From Methanobacteriota archaeon (GTDB lineage Archaea; Thermoplasmatota; Poseidoniia; Poseidoniales; Poseidoniaceae), in contig PCBQ01000087.1 in assembly GCA_002731395.1 (NCBI GenBank), forward strand, positions 1-19,116: 19,116 nucleotides of DNA, read 5' to 3'. A program made the position numbers and the translations under genes. A model generated the notes under the pieces. It saw only the letters and a list, made by a program, of their open reading frames with translations. It was not told the DNA's origin and searched no databases. This document shows, piece after piece, positions 1-6,246 of the stretch. The first letter of the stretch is position 1, and every line of letters begins with the position of its first letter.

Positions 1-15
1 AACCTCAAGACGTGA

Positions 16-609
16 TCAGGCACCATCTCGGGCATCTCTGCAGACGCGGATGAAGTTCTCGAACATTTCACGGCCATACTCTGAGTCGTTGACCTCTGGG
101 TGAAATTGGAGGCCAAACCTGGTCCCGTCTTCGTTCTCCATGCCTTGGACTTCGCACGATGGGGATGAAGCTGTGATGTGGAAGCCCTTGGGCATAACGT
201 GGACCTCGTCGTTGTGGGATTCCCATACCGTTTGGGTCTCTGGCGTATCGGCAAAGATGGCGCCACCCCCGTTGACCAGGGTGATGTCCGCCGCGCCAAA
301 TTCGGGTTCAGGGGCCTCACGAGCGTCGCCTCCATAGTGGCGCGCCATGAATTGATGACCGGCACAGATGCCGAGAATGGGGACGTCCAATTCGAGGAAG
401 GCGGCACAGTTGCCCAGCTCACCGCTGAGGCCGATGCGGGCAGCGCCGCCGGAGAGGATTAGGCCATCCAACGCCCGCAGTTCTGAGACTGGCGTCGTGT
501 TCTCGATGATTTGCGTGTCCACCTTGAGGTAGCGCAACATCCGCCACTCCCGGTGGGTCCACTGGCCGCCGTTGTCCACGACGTCGATGACGAGGGGCCG
601 CTCTTCCAT
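16..609 (-). CDS. guaAa: GMP synthase glutaminase subunit (subunit A)
   Basis: This is a 197-residue class I glutamine amidotransferase. It releases ammonia from glutamine for the separate ATP-pyrophosphatase subunit that aminates XMP to GMP, in the cytoplasm. The catalytic triad is visible: the nucleophile elbow GICAGHQ with Cys82, and LQFHPEV with His170 and Glu172; SHNDEV lies near 131. The length matches the stand-alone archaeal subunit (about 190 residues), whereas bacterial GuaA is a fusion. I chose the ATG at 607-609 because the protein begins directly with the first beta strand (PLVIDV) and a GGTGG-like Shine-Dalgarno lies 6 nt upstream. The open frame runs further upstream but resembles no protein. 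The ATP-PPase partner is not in the window. It is divergent to the ubiquitin-like gene. A PabA/TrpG-type glutaminase is the alternative, but the length and the GHQ elbow context favour GuaA. Confidence 0.9.
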   Translation of the reverse strand: MEERPLVIDVVDNGGQWTHREWRMLRYLKVDTQIIENTTPVSELRALDGLILSGGAARIGLSGELGNCAAFLELDVPILGICAGHQFMARHYGGDAREAPEPEFGAADITLVNGGGAIFADTPETQTVWESHNDEVHVMPKGFHITASSPSCEVQGMENEDGTRFGLQFHPEVNDSEYGREMFENFIRVCRDARDGA

Positions 610-640
610 GCGGGACCACCTTCCTGTTCGGCCCTTAAGG

Positions 641-658
641 GTGGTCAAGGCAGACCAC
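641..658. promoter_or_regulatory. Inverted repeat in divergent promoter region
   Basis: GTGGTC (641-646) and GACCAC (653-658) form a perfect dyad with a 6-nt spacer. Further copies of the same hexamer lie at 614-619 (GACCAC) and 719-724 (GTGGTC). A perfect 10-bp palindrome, CCCTTAAGGG (632-641), abuts the dyad. The whole 610-759 stretch separates guaAa (minus) from the ubiquitin-like gene (plus), so a regulator bound here could act on both. An operator role is inference; the repeats themselves are read directly. Confidence 0.4.
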
Positions 659-710
659 GAACATGGTCGATGCACGCCACCGTCTCTGGAAGCGGAATTC
701 CTTTTCCTAC

Positions 711-720
711 CTTCATAAGT
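711..720 (+). promoter_or_regulatory. Putative TATA box for the ubiquitin-like/rpo12/rfc run
   Basis: CTTCATAAGT is the most TATA-like element upstream of the ubiquitin-like gene, in a GC-rich context. A start site about 25 nt downstream would fall near 740, giving a leader of about 20 nt that contains the GGAG at 748-751. The upstream surface-gene promoter (8535-8543) has similar spacing. Confidence 0.35.
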
Positions 721-747
721 GGTCGAGACATTGACCGTGTAGAAACC

Positions 748-751
748 GGAG
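748..751 (+). promoter_or_regulatory. Shine-Dalgarno deciding the start of the ubiquitin-like gene
   Basis: GGAG lies 8 nt upstream of the ATG at 760. It is too close to the ATG at 754 (2 nt) and too far from the ATG at 784 (32 nt). The same GGAG-plus-7/8 arrangement precedes rpo12, rfc, the flavoprotein, the surface protein and top6A, so it favours the start at 760. Confidence 0.55.
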
Positions 752-759
752 TGATGCAC

Positions 760-990
760 ATGCAAAACCAAGAAGAAAACAACATGCCAACATACACCGT
801 GACCGTCGCCGACAACACCGGCGACACCCAGGTGCAGATGACCCGCCCCGAGATTGTGGCCACCGCGGCCGACACAAAGGCGTGGATTTTCGTCGACGAC
901 CGTCTCGTGGACGCCAGCACCCTGAACGACAACCAGTTGAACGCGGCCGACGCCATCCGTCTGATGCCCGGCCTTGTTGGCGGGCAGTGA
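760..990 (+). CDS. Ubiquitin-like small modifier protein ending in GGQ
   Basis: This is a 76-residue beta-grasp protein. Strand 1 (about 12-17) and strand 2 are followed by a short helix. The second half, from Trp42 to the diglycine 74-75, aligns without gaps over 34 residues to human ubiquitin as I recall it, with 11 identities. These include Ile-Phe after the start of strand 3, Leu-x-Asp, Thr-Leu-x-Asp and the final Leu-x-Gly-Gly. Helix 1 is about nine residues shorter than in ubiquitin. Unlike ubiquitin or most archaeal SAMPs, one residue, Gln76, follows the diglycine. Only one lysine (Lys40) is present, so lysine-linked chains are unlikely. Known members of the fold act as protein tags or as sulfur carriers after E1-type activation; which applies here is not shown. 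No E1, E2 or JAMM protease gene is in the window. The start was set by GGAG 8 nt upstream; the ATG at 784 is the alternative. Confidence 0.75.
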   Translation: MQNQEENNMPTYTVTVADNTGDTQVQMTRPEIVATAADTKAWIFVDDRLVDASTLNDNQLNAADAIRLMPGLVGGQ

Positions 991-1032
991 GGCGCGAGCC
1001 TCACGGACAGGTTCAAAACAGGGACGCCGTCC

Positions 1033-1036
1033 GGAG
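1033..1036 (+). promoter_or_regulatory. Shine-Dalgarno deciding the rpo12 start
   Basis: GGAG is 7 nt upstream of the ATG at 1044. Two other in-frame ATGs, at 1038 and 1050, have poorer spacing (1 and 13 nt), so 1044 is preferred. Confidence 0.5.
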
Positions 1037-1043
1037 CATGGGG

Positions 1044-1199
1044 ATGACCATGGTCGAACTCGTGGACTACAAGTGCGCCGAATGCGGCAAGATCGAACAG
1101 TTCCGTGGTGACCAGAACGGCATCTCGTGCAAAGCCTGCGGTGCACGCATTTTCATGAAGCTGCGCCGCAGCGGCACGAAGCGCATCGACGCTGTTTGA
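1044..1199 (+). CDS. rpo12: DNA-directed RNA polymerase subunit Rpo12 (RpoP)
   Basis: This 51-residue protein is a small zinc-ribbon subunit of archaeal RNA polymerase, the homologue of eukaryotic RPB12, which helps hold the Rpo3/Rpo10/Rpo11 platform to the large subunit. Two CxxC knuckles are visible: YKCAEC (Cys11, Cys14) and CKAC (Cys29, Cys32), the latter followed by GARI. The C-terminal tail is basic and ends in KRIDAV, close to the family's usual KRV-type ending. The length matches the family (44-50 residues). It lies 53 nt after the ubiquitin-like gene and 44 nt before the RFC-like gene, all on the plus strand, which suggests co-transcription. Ribosomal eL43 also has a zinc ribbon but is longer; the YKCxxCGK start and the tail favour Rpo12. 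Confidence 0.88.
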   Translation: MTMVELVDYKCAECGKIEQFRGDQNGISCKACGARIFMKLRRSGTKRIDAV

Positions 1200-1243
1200 G
1201 TGCAAGCGCACCTTTCTTGGACCGCTGACGCGGAGCCCTGACC

Positions 1244-2386
1244 ATGACGTCGTGGCTTCGCGCATATGCGCCTCGGCGCTTCGACGGTTTGGCCACCACT
1301 GACGCGGTACGAGACCTTCTGTCTCAGGCCTCCCTAACGGCCAATCCTCCCCATCTCCTATTGTCTGGGCCGTCAGGTGTCGGCAAGACGGCCGCATGGC
1401 GTCTGGTCGCCAGGCAGGTCCTCGGTCCGGGTTGGCGCTCGACCACCCACGTGCTGAACGCGCGCGATCTGGCCCGGAAATCCGGAGCCATGGCCACCTT
1501 CGAGTCCTTTCTTCGCCCCGAAGGCCGTGGTTCTTCGGACACCTTGGCTGGGCGAACCAGCCTCGAAGCCTTCGACGTCGCCTTATTCGATCAGCGCGAT
1601 GACGACGCACCTCCGGCCGGTGAGGAATCGGTTGGGCGTGACGGACGTCAAGCGGTCTCCCGGCTCATTGTCATCGAAGACGCCGACCATCTTGGACCAA
1701 AGCGGCAGCCCTACCTCCGTCGCATGATGGAATCGGGAAGCGGTAGCTCCCGCTTCCTGTTCACCGCCCGAACACCATCCCGCCTCATCGACGCCATCCG
1801 GAGCCGCGTCCAACACGTCCGCATGCCACCCGTGAGCCGCGAACAGATCGTGGCGCGGCTGGAGCATGCCTGTGCCCAGGCAGGGGTCACGGATGCCACG
1901 GTGCTCGAGGACGTCGCCCACGTCGTGAATGGGGACCTCCGTCGAGCGCTGTTCGTCACCGAACTGTTGGTTCGCCGAGGCCTGCACACCGATCGCAACG
2001 CGCTGGGCCGCTTGCTTCAAGAGACGGAAGTTGTCGAAATGAGGATGGTCATTGAGGAGGCCTTGCGTGGCCGCCTGCACGATTGGCGCTGGGAAAAGCA
2101 AGGCGCGAGGAACACCCGCGTGCTTTACGGGGCGATGGGGCATCTTGATCGGTTGATGAACGCTCACCACCTCGAAGGCGATCAGGTGATCGAACACGTT
2201 CACCAGCACCTCGTTGAGGGCCGCTTCCACCTTCCGCCCGAGGTCTTGGCTGAATTGCTTGACGTGGTGGCCAAGACCGATGCCGACCTGCGCCGCTCTT
2301 CCACCGCCCGCATTCATCTCGAAGCCATGCTTCATCGCTTTGCTGATGTGGGGCGGCGTGCGGGACTTGCGCCTGCGCAACCGTGA
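1244..2386 (+). CDS. Replication factor C-like AAA+ protein, divergent small subunit
   Basis: This 380-residue protein belongs to the clamp-loader AAA+ family, which opens and loads PCNA at primer-template junctions. The RFC box near 4-14 (WLRAYAPRRFD, normally KYRP) leads to a good Walker A, GPSGVGKT (42-49). The Walker B region reads LIVIEDADHL (141-150), with Glu-Asp where active subunits have Asp-Glu. The sensor 1 Asn position falls on Arg in FTARTPSR (173-180). The SRC motif is SRV (187-189), keeping the Arg finger but losing the Cys. An insert at about 85-138 is absent from usual subunits of roughly 320 residues. The C-terminal helical collar follows. The start has GGAG 8 nt upstream. 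The nucleotide pocket suggests weak hydrolysis, as in non-catalytic RFC subunits, so it may be a second small subunit. A canonical RfcS should exist elsewhere. Confidence 0.75.
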   Translation: MTSWLRAYAPRRFDGLATTDAVRDLLSQASLTANPPHLLLSGPSGVGKTAAWRLVARQVLGPGWRSTTHVLNARDLARKSGAMATFESFLRPEGRGSSDTLAGRTSLEAFDVALFDQRDDDAPPAGEESVGRDGRQAVSRLIVIEDADHLGPKRQPYLRRMMESGSGSSRFLFTARTPSRLIDAIRSRVQHVRMPPVSREQIVARLEHACAQAGVTDATVLEDVAHVVNGDLRRALFVTELLVRRGLHTDRNALGRLLQETEVVEMRMVIEEALRGRLHDWRWEKQGARNTRVLYGAMGHLDRLMNAHHLEGDQVIEHVHQHLVEGRFHLPPEVLAELLDVVAKTDADLRRSSTARIHLEAMLHRFADVGRRAGLAPAQP

Positions 2387-2411
2387 TGAGGGTCAGGCAG
2401 GTCGTTTGGTC

Positions 2412-2485
2412 GGGCGTGTAGCATAGCTGGATAATGCACCGGCCTCCTAAGCCGGGGATCGCGGGTTCGAATCCTGCCACGTCCG
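2412..2485 (+). tRNA. trnR: tRNA-Arg (anticodon CCT)
   Basis: A complete cloverleaf of 74 nt can be drawn. The acceptor stem is GGGCGTG (2412-2418) with CACGTCC (2478-2484), including one G-U pair. The D stem is GCAT/ATGC (2421-2424, 2434-2437). The anticodon stem is CCGGC/GCCGG (2439-2443, 2451-2455) with loop CTCCTAA, giving anticodon CCT at 2446-2448, which reads AGG. The T stem is GCGGG/CCTGC around TTCGAAT (2466-2472). The discriminator is G2485. No CCA is encoded and no intron is seen. It begins 25 nt after the rfc-like gene on the same strand. Confidence 0.95.
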
Positions 2486-2497
2486 CTCATCGGCCAC

Positions 2498-2514
2498 CTT
2501 CCGACCTTCGGAGG
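2498..2514 (+). other. Short hairpin downstream of tRNA-Arg
   Basis: CTTCCGA and TCGGAGG can pair (7 bp, one G-T) around a 3-nt loop, starting 13 nt after the tRNA end. No T-tract follows, so this is not a convincing terminator; it could affect tRNA 3' processing or be chance. Confidence 0.2.
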
Positions 2515-2536
2515 CGGGTCCCTTCAAAGCGGGAGC

Positions 2537-2550
2537 GTCCGTCGACGGAC
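2537..2550. repeat. Perfect 14-bp palindrome
   Basis: GTCCGTCGACGGAC equals its own reverse complement. It lies in the 140-nt gap between tRNA-Arg and the membrane-protein gene, 75 nt before the GTG start at 2626. It is a candidate operator half-site pair or stem; no function is shown. The rest of the gap (2486-2625) has no clear TATA box. Confidence 0.5.
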
Positions 2551-2625
2551 TGAGGTGGGCCCCTGATCGGCGAGGACGGCATCCCGGTTCCTTACGGGGA
2601 AGGCTTCAGCCGACCCGAGGACCCC

Positions 2626-4092
2626 GTGAAGCGCGCAGAGGCACAACTGAGCGCTGCAGAACGCGTCCGCCAGCGTAGCGGCGCAATGGCGCGTCATTCC
2701 GCGTCGCAACTCGGCCGAAAATGGCTGTGCATGCCTCTTGTGATGGGCTCCGTGGTCATCCTTGCGGCTCCCGCCGCCAACATCTCCTCGCCACTGGCCC
2801 TGCTTGCCATCTGGGCACCGTTCAGCTTGCTCGTTACGTCGTTCGCAACCCTTGCCGGGGAGGCCACACAGCAGGTGCTCCGCGCCCGCATTCAACTTCG
2901 TGCATGGGGTGGCGGCCCTGACGGACAGTCGCATGACCTCAAGGCCCAACCAGGGCTCGACTTGGTGCAGGAAGGCATCAATGAATTGCGGAGGGTCAAC
3001 GCCGCACAAGCGCTGCTCATCGGGGCATCAGGCATGCTGCTGTTGACCGCCTCCGCCATCACCACGGGTTCGGTTGGATGGAACCTCGCGATGTTGCTCG
3101 TCATCGTGACGGGCGTGGCGCAGGGGTGGCACGCCCAGATTACTGCGGACAAGATGCTGCAGCTTGGAGACCCCTATCCTCTGCTCATTTCCTTCGTACC
3201 GACCCATCACGCCACACAATTCAACGGGACCCTGTCCGACCTCGTCCTCGCTCACCTCGATCCCGACCTTGTCATCGACTGGCGATCATGGTGCAACGAA
3301 TTGGTGAAGGCAGCATTGGACCCACGAGGTCCAAGGCTCGTGCGTGAGCGCACCCTCCTCATTCTCGCCCTTCATCACGACGGCCACCTCGATGACGCCA
3401 CGGCCATGGGCCACCTCGATGATCTGCTCGGCCAACCCACCGTGGACCGTCTGTTGCTTGATGTGGGCGCGGTGATGAATTGGCGATCTGTGCAACGCCT
3501 CATTCAGCATGCGCTGGCGTCACAACCCAATGCGGCTCTTTTGCTCACCCGCCTTCTTGGGGATGTCGTGGGAGGCAACGTTCGCAGAACAGGCCGGGAT
3601 TGGCGCGTGGACACCGCTCTTGGGCCGGTCTGCGAGCGTGGCACTGGGCACCTCTTCGTGCTCGTTCACCACTGGGGCGAAGGGCGTGTTCCCGCCCACA
3701 TCGAGATCCTCGCACCGGGCGGTGAGCCGTCACGGCGCGACCAGCGTGTGGTCATCGAGGGCTGCAGAGCCCTTGAGGCACCCATTGACCTGCAAGGCAA
3801 AGACCGACGTGCGGCCATGGACCGCATGGTGGAACACGTCGACCGCTCGACCATGCTGTGGTTCCGCTTGGCGTGGCCCACCACGCTCCGTGGATCAACC
3901 CGCGTCCAGGTGCACCTCAAGGACAGCCAAGGGCGCCTCATCGATGCTCGCGTGTTGAGGACCGAATTGCGGCCAACCGCCAGAAGCAGTGCTCGCGCAC
4001 TTGTTCGACGCTTGGTGACGGTCCGTTCGATCAACGAATGGCCTCTTCCAAAACGCACAGACGACCTGCTGACCGACGAAGAAGCAGATTAG
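2626..4092 (+). CDS. Membrane protein of unknown function, four TM segments
   Basis: I do not recognise this 488-residue protein. It starts with a cationic N-terminus of about 33 residues. Two hydrophobic segments follow (about 34-53 and 56-76), then a polar loop, then two more (about 124-145 and 149-167). A soluble C-terminal region of about 320 residues comes after the last segment. That region is predicted alternately helical (about 190-300) and beta-rich (about 310-455), with several short HxDxxxxxGHL-like stretches but no catalytic motif I can name. The GTG start has GAGG 5 nt upstream; an ATG at 2686 would shorten the N-terminus by 20 residues and keep all TM segments. It is followed after 58 nt by the flavoprotein gene on the same strand, so a membrane-linked role alongside that protein is possible but unproven. 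Confidence 0.6.
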   Translation: MKRAEAQLSAAERVRQRSGAMARHSASQLGRKWLCMPLVMGSVVILAAPAANISSPLALLAIWAPFSLLVTSFATLAGEATQQVLRARIQLRAWGGGPDGQSHDLKAQPGLDLVQEGINELRRVNAAQALLIGASGMLLLTASAITTGSVGWNLAMLLVIVTGVAQGWHAQITADKMLQLGDPYPLLISFVPTHHATQFNGTLSDLVLAHLDPDLVIDWRSWCNELVKAALDPRGPRLVRERTLLILALHHDGHLDDATAMGHLDDLLGQPTVDRLLLDVGAVMNWRSVQRLIQHALASQPNAALLLTRLLGDVVGGNVRRTGRDWRVDTALGPVCERGTGHLFVLVHHWGEGRVPAHIEILAPGGEPSRRDQRVVIEGCRALEAPIDLQGKDRRAAMDRMVEHVDRSTMLWFRLAWPTTLRGSTRVQVHLKDSQGRLIDARVLRTELRPTARSSARALVRRLVTVRSINEWPLPKRTDDLLTDEEAD

Positions 4093-4138
4093 GTGGAAGC
4101 GCGGGCCTTATGGCGCGCCCCTTCGTCGCTCGCCTGTC

Positions 4139-4143
4139 GGAGG
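4139..4143 (+). promoter_or_regulatory. Shine-Dalgarno of the flavoprotein gene
   Basis: GGAGG sits 7 nt upstream of the ATG at 4151, supporting that start. No promoter-like TATA element is evident in the 58-nt gap, consistent with read-through from the membrane-protein gene. Confidence 0.6.
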
Positions 4144-4150
4144 CATCGGA

Positions 4151-5785
4151 ATGGAAGTCTGGGACGTTGTGGTGCTTGGCGATGGACCGGCGGGACTCGC
4201 AGCCGCGTCCAACGCGGCCAGTGAAGGCGCGAACGTGTTGTTGATGACCACCGAAGCCCTTGGTCGTCGTGACCCACGCATGGCCGATGGCCTCGCCGCG
4301 GCCATTGACGAATCCACCAACCGCGGCCACCGCGAAGACACCATCCGCTCCGGCGCCTTCCTCTCCGACCAAGATATCGTCGCCAGCGTGACCTCCTCTG
4401 CGGTCCGTGAAGCCGACCTCCTTGAGCGGCGTGGTGTCATCTTCCGCCGCGATCTTCGGGGATTGCCTCATGTGCGCCGGTTGCCCGGGCACGGCCAACC
4501 CCGTGTCATCGGGTCAGGCGATGCCGATTCACGTGAACTCCAGCAAGTGATGGAAGAGCAGTGCATGCGCCATGGCGTGGTCCGCCGCAGCGATCAAATC
4601 CCACTCCGCCTGGTCCACACCGGTCAGCGTGTGCAGGGCATTGTGGTCGCGGATTTGACCGGTGGGCGCATCCTTGGCCTGCAGTGCAAAGCCCTCATCC
4701 TCGCCGACGGCGGCGCCTCTGACCTCGCTCACACCGGCCGAGGTGGACATGGCCTGGCGCTCGCGCTTGATGCAGACCTCCCGCTGCGTGACATGGAATT
4801 CCTCGCCTCAACGCCCCTCGGTGTCCGGGACACTTCGATGACCCTGCCTCTGGGCCTGCTTGCGGACGGGGCTGTGGTTTGCGAATCGGATGGGAGCCCT
4901 ATTGATCTGGGCGACGACTTGAACTCTGCAGTGAACGCGGTCCGCACGGCCAAGGAAGCCGTCATCGACCTGCGTGACCTCGGCGAGGCCCGACCGTGGT
5001 ACGATGCCACCTTCAGGCTGTTGGCCCAGCGCCTTGGCGTGGACGCCGACCGACAGACCGTGGCCATCGAACCGCGAGCCTACGCCAGCCTAGGCGGCAT
5101 TCCAGTTGACGAAGAAGGCCGTGCCGTCATTGGATCATGGTCGCGTTGGTTCACTGGCCTCTATGCTGCGGGTGGAACAGCGTGCACCGGCCTCCACGGC
5201 GCCGGCCTCTTGCCAGGAAACCTCGTCCTCGACGCCCTGACGTCCGGTCGAGCGGCCGGAGCCTCAGCCGCGGCATGGCTGGTCGATCAAGCCCATGGTG
5301 GCTCGAATGCTGTGGCTGAAGCCGTCGAACAAGCAGAGGCTGACGTTGCCGCCATGATGGCACCCGTCGAAAGCGAAGACGGCGTGGTTCGCATCGGATC
5401 CGTAACCTCATCCGTCAGTGCCCTGATCCGAAACGTGTTCGACGGCGGCACGTCCGGCGACGAATTGGCTGCTGCGTTGGAGACCGTTGAAACCCTCGAG
5501 GTGTCTGCAGAAGCCCTCCATCTTGACGATCGGTCGTTGGTGGCGAACGCCAATTTCGAGGCCGTGCTTGCCGCTCAGCATGGCGTTCAACAGGCCCGTG
5601 TGATGCTTCAGAGCGCCATGGCGCGCACCGAAACTCGCGGCGTCCATGTGCGTCATGACCACCCTGACATGGACGCGGAGCAAATGCACCACACCCTCAT
5701 TTCCTCTGACGGTACCGTTGACACCCTTGCGGTGCGCAAGGGCGTCTCCGGCCATTGGGTCCTCGCACCCTCTGAATCGGCGTGA
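4151..5785 (+). CDS. Fumarate reductase/succinate dehydrogenase-like FAD protein lacking substrate residues
   Basis: This 544-residue flavoprotein has the fold of succinate dehydrogenase and fumarate reductase subunit A. The N-terminal Rossmann motif is VLGDGPAGLAAA (8-19). The strand AALILADGG-like ALILADGG is at 181-188, the second FAD contact GLYAAGG at 336-342, and the C-terminal RTETRG signature at 492-497. The parts that should bind dicarboxylate have changed. The QFHP histidine is Thr221, the HYxMGG histidine is Tyr311, the NRLGGN arginine is Leu353, and the RGEGG loop is missing near 240. The histidine that would link FAD covalently is also absent (GRRDPR at 38-43). It therefore probably binds FAD non-covalently and acts on something else, or serves a non-catalytic role. 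No iron-sulfur or membrane-anchor subunit is nearby. L-aspartate oxidase shares the same active-site residues and is equally unlikely. Confidence 0.75.
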   Translation: MEVWDVVVLGDGPAGLAAASNAASEGANVLLMTTEALGRRDPRMADGLAAAIDESTNRGHREDTIRSGAFLSDQDIVASVTSSAVREADLLERRGVIFRRDLRGLPHVRRLPGHGQPRVIGSGDADSRELQQVMEEQCMRHGVVRRSDQIPLRLVHTGQRVQGIVVADLTGGRILGLQCKALILADGGASDLAHTGRGGHGLALALDADLPLRDMEFLASTPLGVRDTSMTLPLGLLADGAVVCESDGSPIDLGDDLNSAVNAVRTAKEAVIDLRDLGEARPWYDATFRLLAQRLGVDADRQTVAIEPRAYASLGGIPVDEEGRAVIGSWSRWFTGLYAAGGTACTGLHGAGLLPGNLVLDALTSGRAAGASAAAWLVDQAHGGSNAVAEAVEQAEADVAAMMAPVESEDGVVRIGSVTSSVSALIRNVFDGGTSGDELAAALETVETLEVSAEALHLDDRSLVANANFEAVLAAQHGVQQARVMLQSAMARTETRGVHVRHDHPDMDAEQMHHTLISSDGTVDTLAVRKGVSGHWVLAPSESA

Positions 5786-5817
5786 GGATTCAAGGCAGCG
5801 TCGCACCACGCACACTC

Positions 5818-6246
5818 ATGGGCGAGGCGACGCTGTTCGAGCGCATCGTCGAAGGTAGCCTTCCGTCCCATCCTGTTGCACGTGGTCAAGGATGGTACGC
5901 TTTCCTTGACGTCTTCCCTCGGAGGCCGGGTCACACCCTTGTCGTCCCTGAACGAGGTGTGCCCCGATTGGCTGACCTCGGGCCTGAGGAGCGCAGGCTC
6001 TTGATGGACGGCGTGGCTGAAGCACAGCGTCGTTTGAGTGCCGTTTTTGACACAGAGGACTTTCTGGTTTTGATCCATGATGGAGCTGGTGCGGGTCAAG
6101 AGGTGCCACACGTGCACGTGCACGTTTTGCCGCGAACCCCAGGTGATGGGGGGCACGCCCTGCCTTTCCTATGGCCGGATTCGCAAGGGGGCCGTGCGGA
6201 CGATGAGGAATTGGCTGCATGGTCACAGGATTTGGTGAAGGCATGA
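5818..6246 (+). CDS. HIT-family nucleotide hydrolase/transferase
   Basis: This 142-residue protein carries the histidine-triad signature PHVHVHV, with His98, His100 and His102; the middle one is the usual nucleophile for phosphoramidate or dinucleotide cleavage. The N-terminal block LFERIVEGSLPSH matches the start of HIT proteins, but the CxxC zinc residues that often precede it are replaced. FLDVFPRRPGHTLVVPE (30-46) is the typical second block. I chose the ATG at 5818 because it begins exactly where HIT homologues do. A GTG at 5782 would overlap the flavoprotein stop by 4 nt and add 12 residues. Its stop overlaps the ATG of the acyltransferase (ATGA at 6243-6246), suggesting translational coupling. 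The substrate (for example adenosine phosphoramidate or Ap4A) cannot be told from sequence. Confidence 0.85.
   Translation: MGEATLFERIVEGSLPSHPVARGQGWYAFLDVFPRRPGHTLVVPERGVPRLADLGPEERRLLMDGVAEAQRRLSAVFDTEDFLVLIHDGAGAGQEVPHVHVHVLPRTPGDGGHALPFLWPDSQGGRADDEELAAWSQDLVKA

Noticed and set aside
610..1146. N-terminal extension of guaAa to 376 residues
   Set aside because: The extension crosses the promoter region and two opposite-strand genes. The GATase fold starts at the ATG at 607-609.
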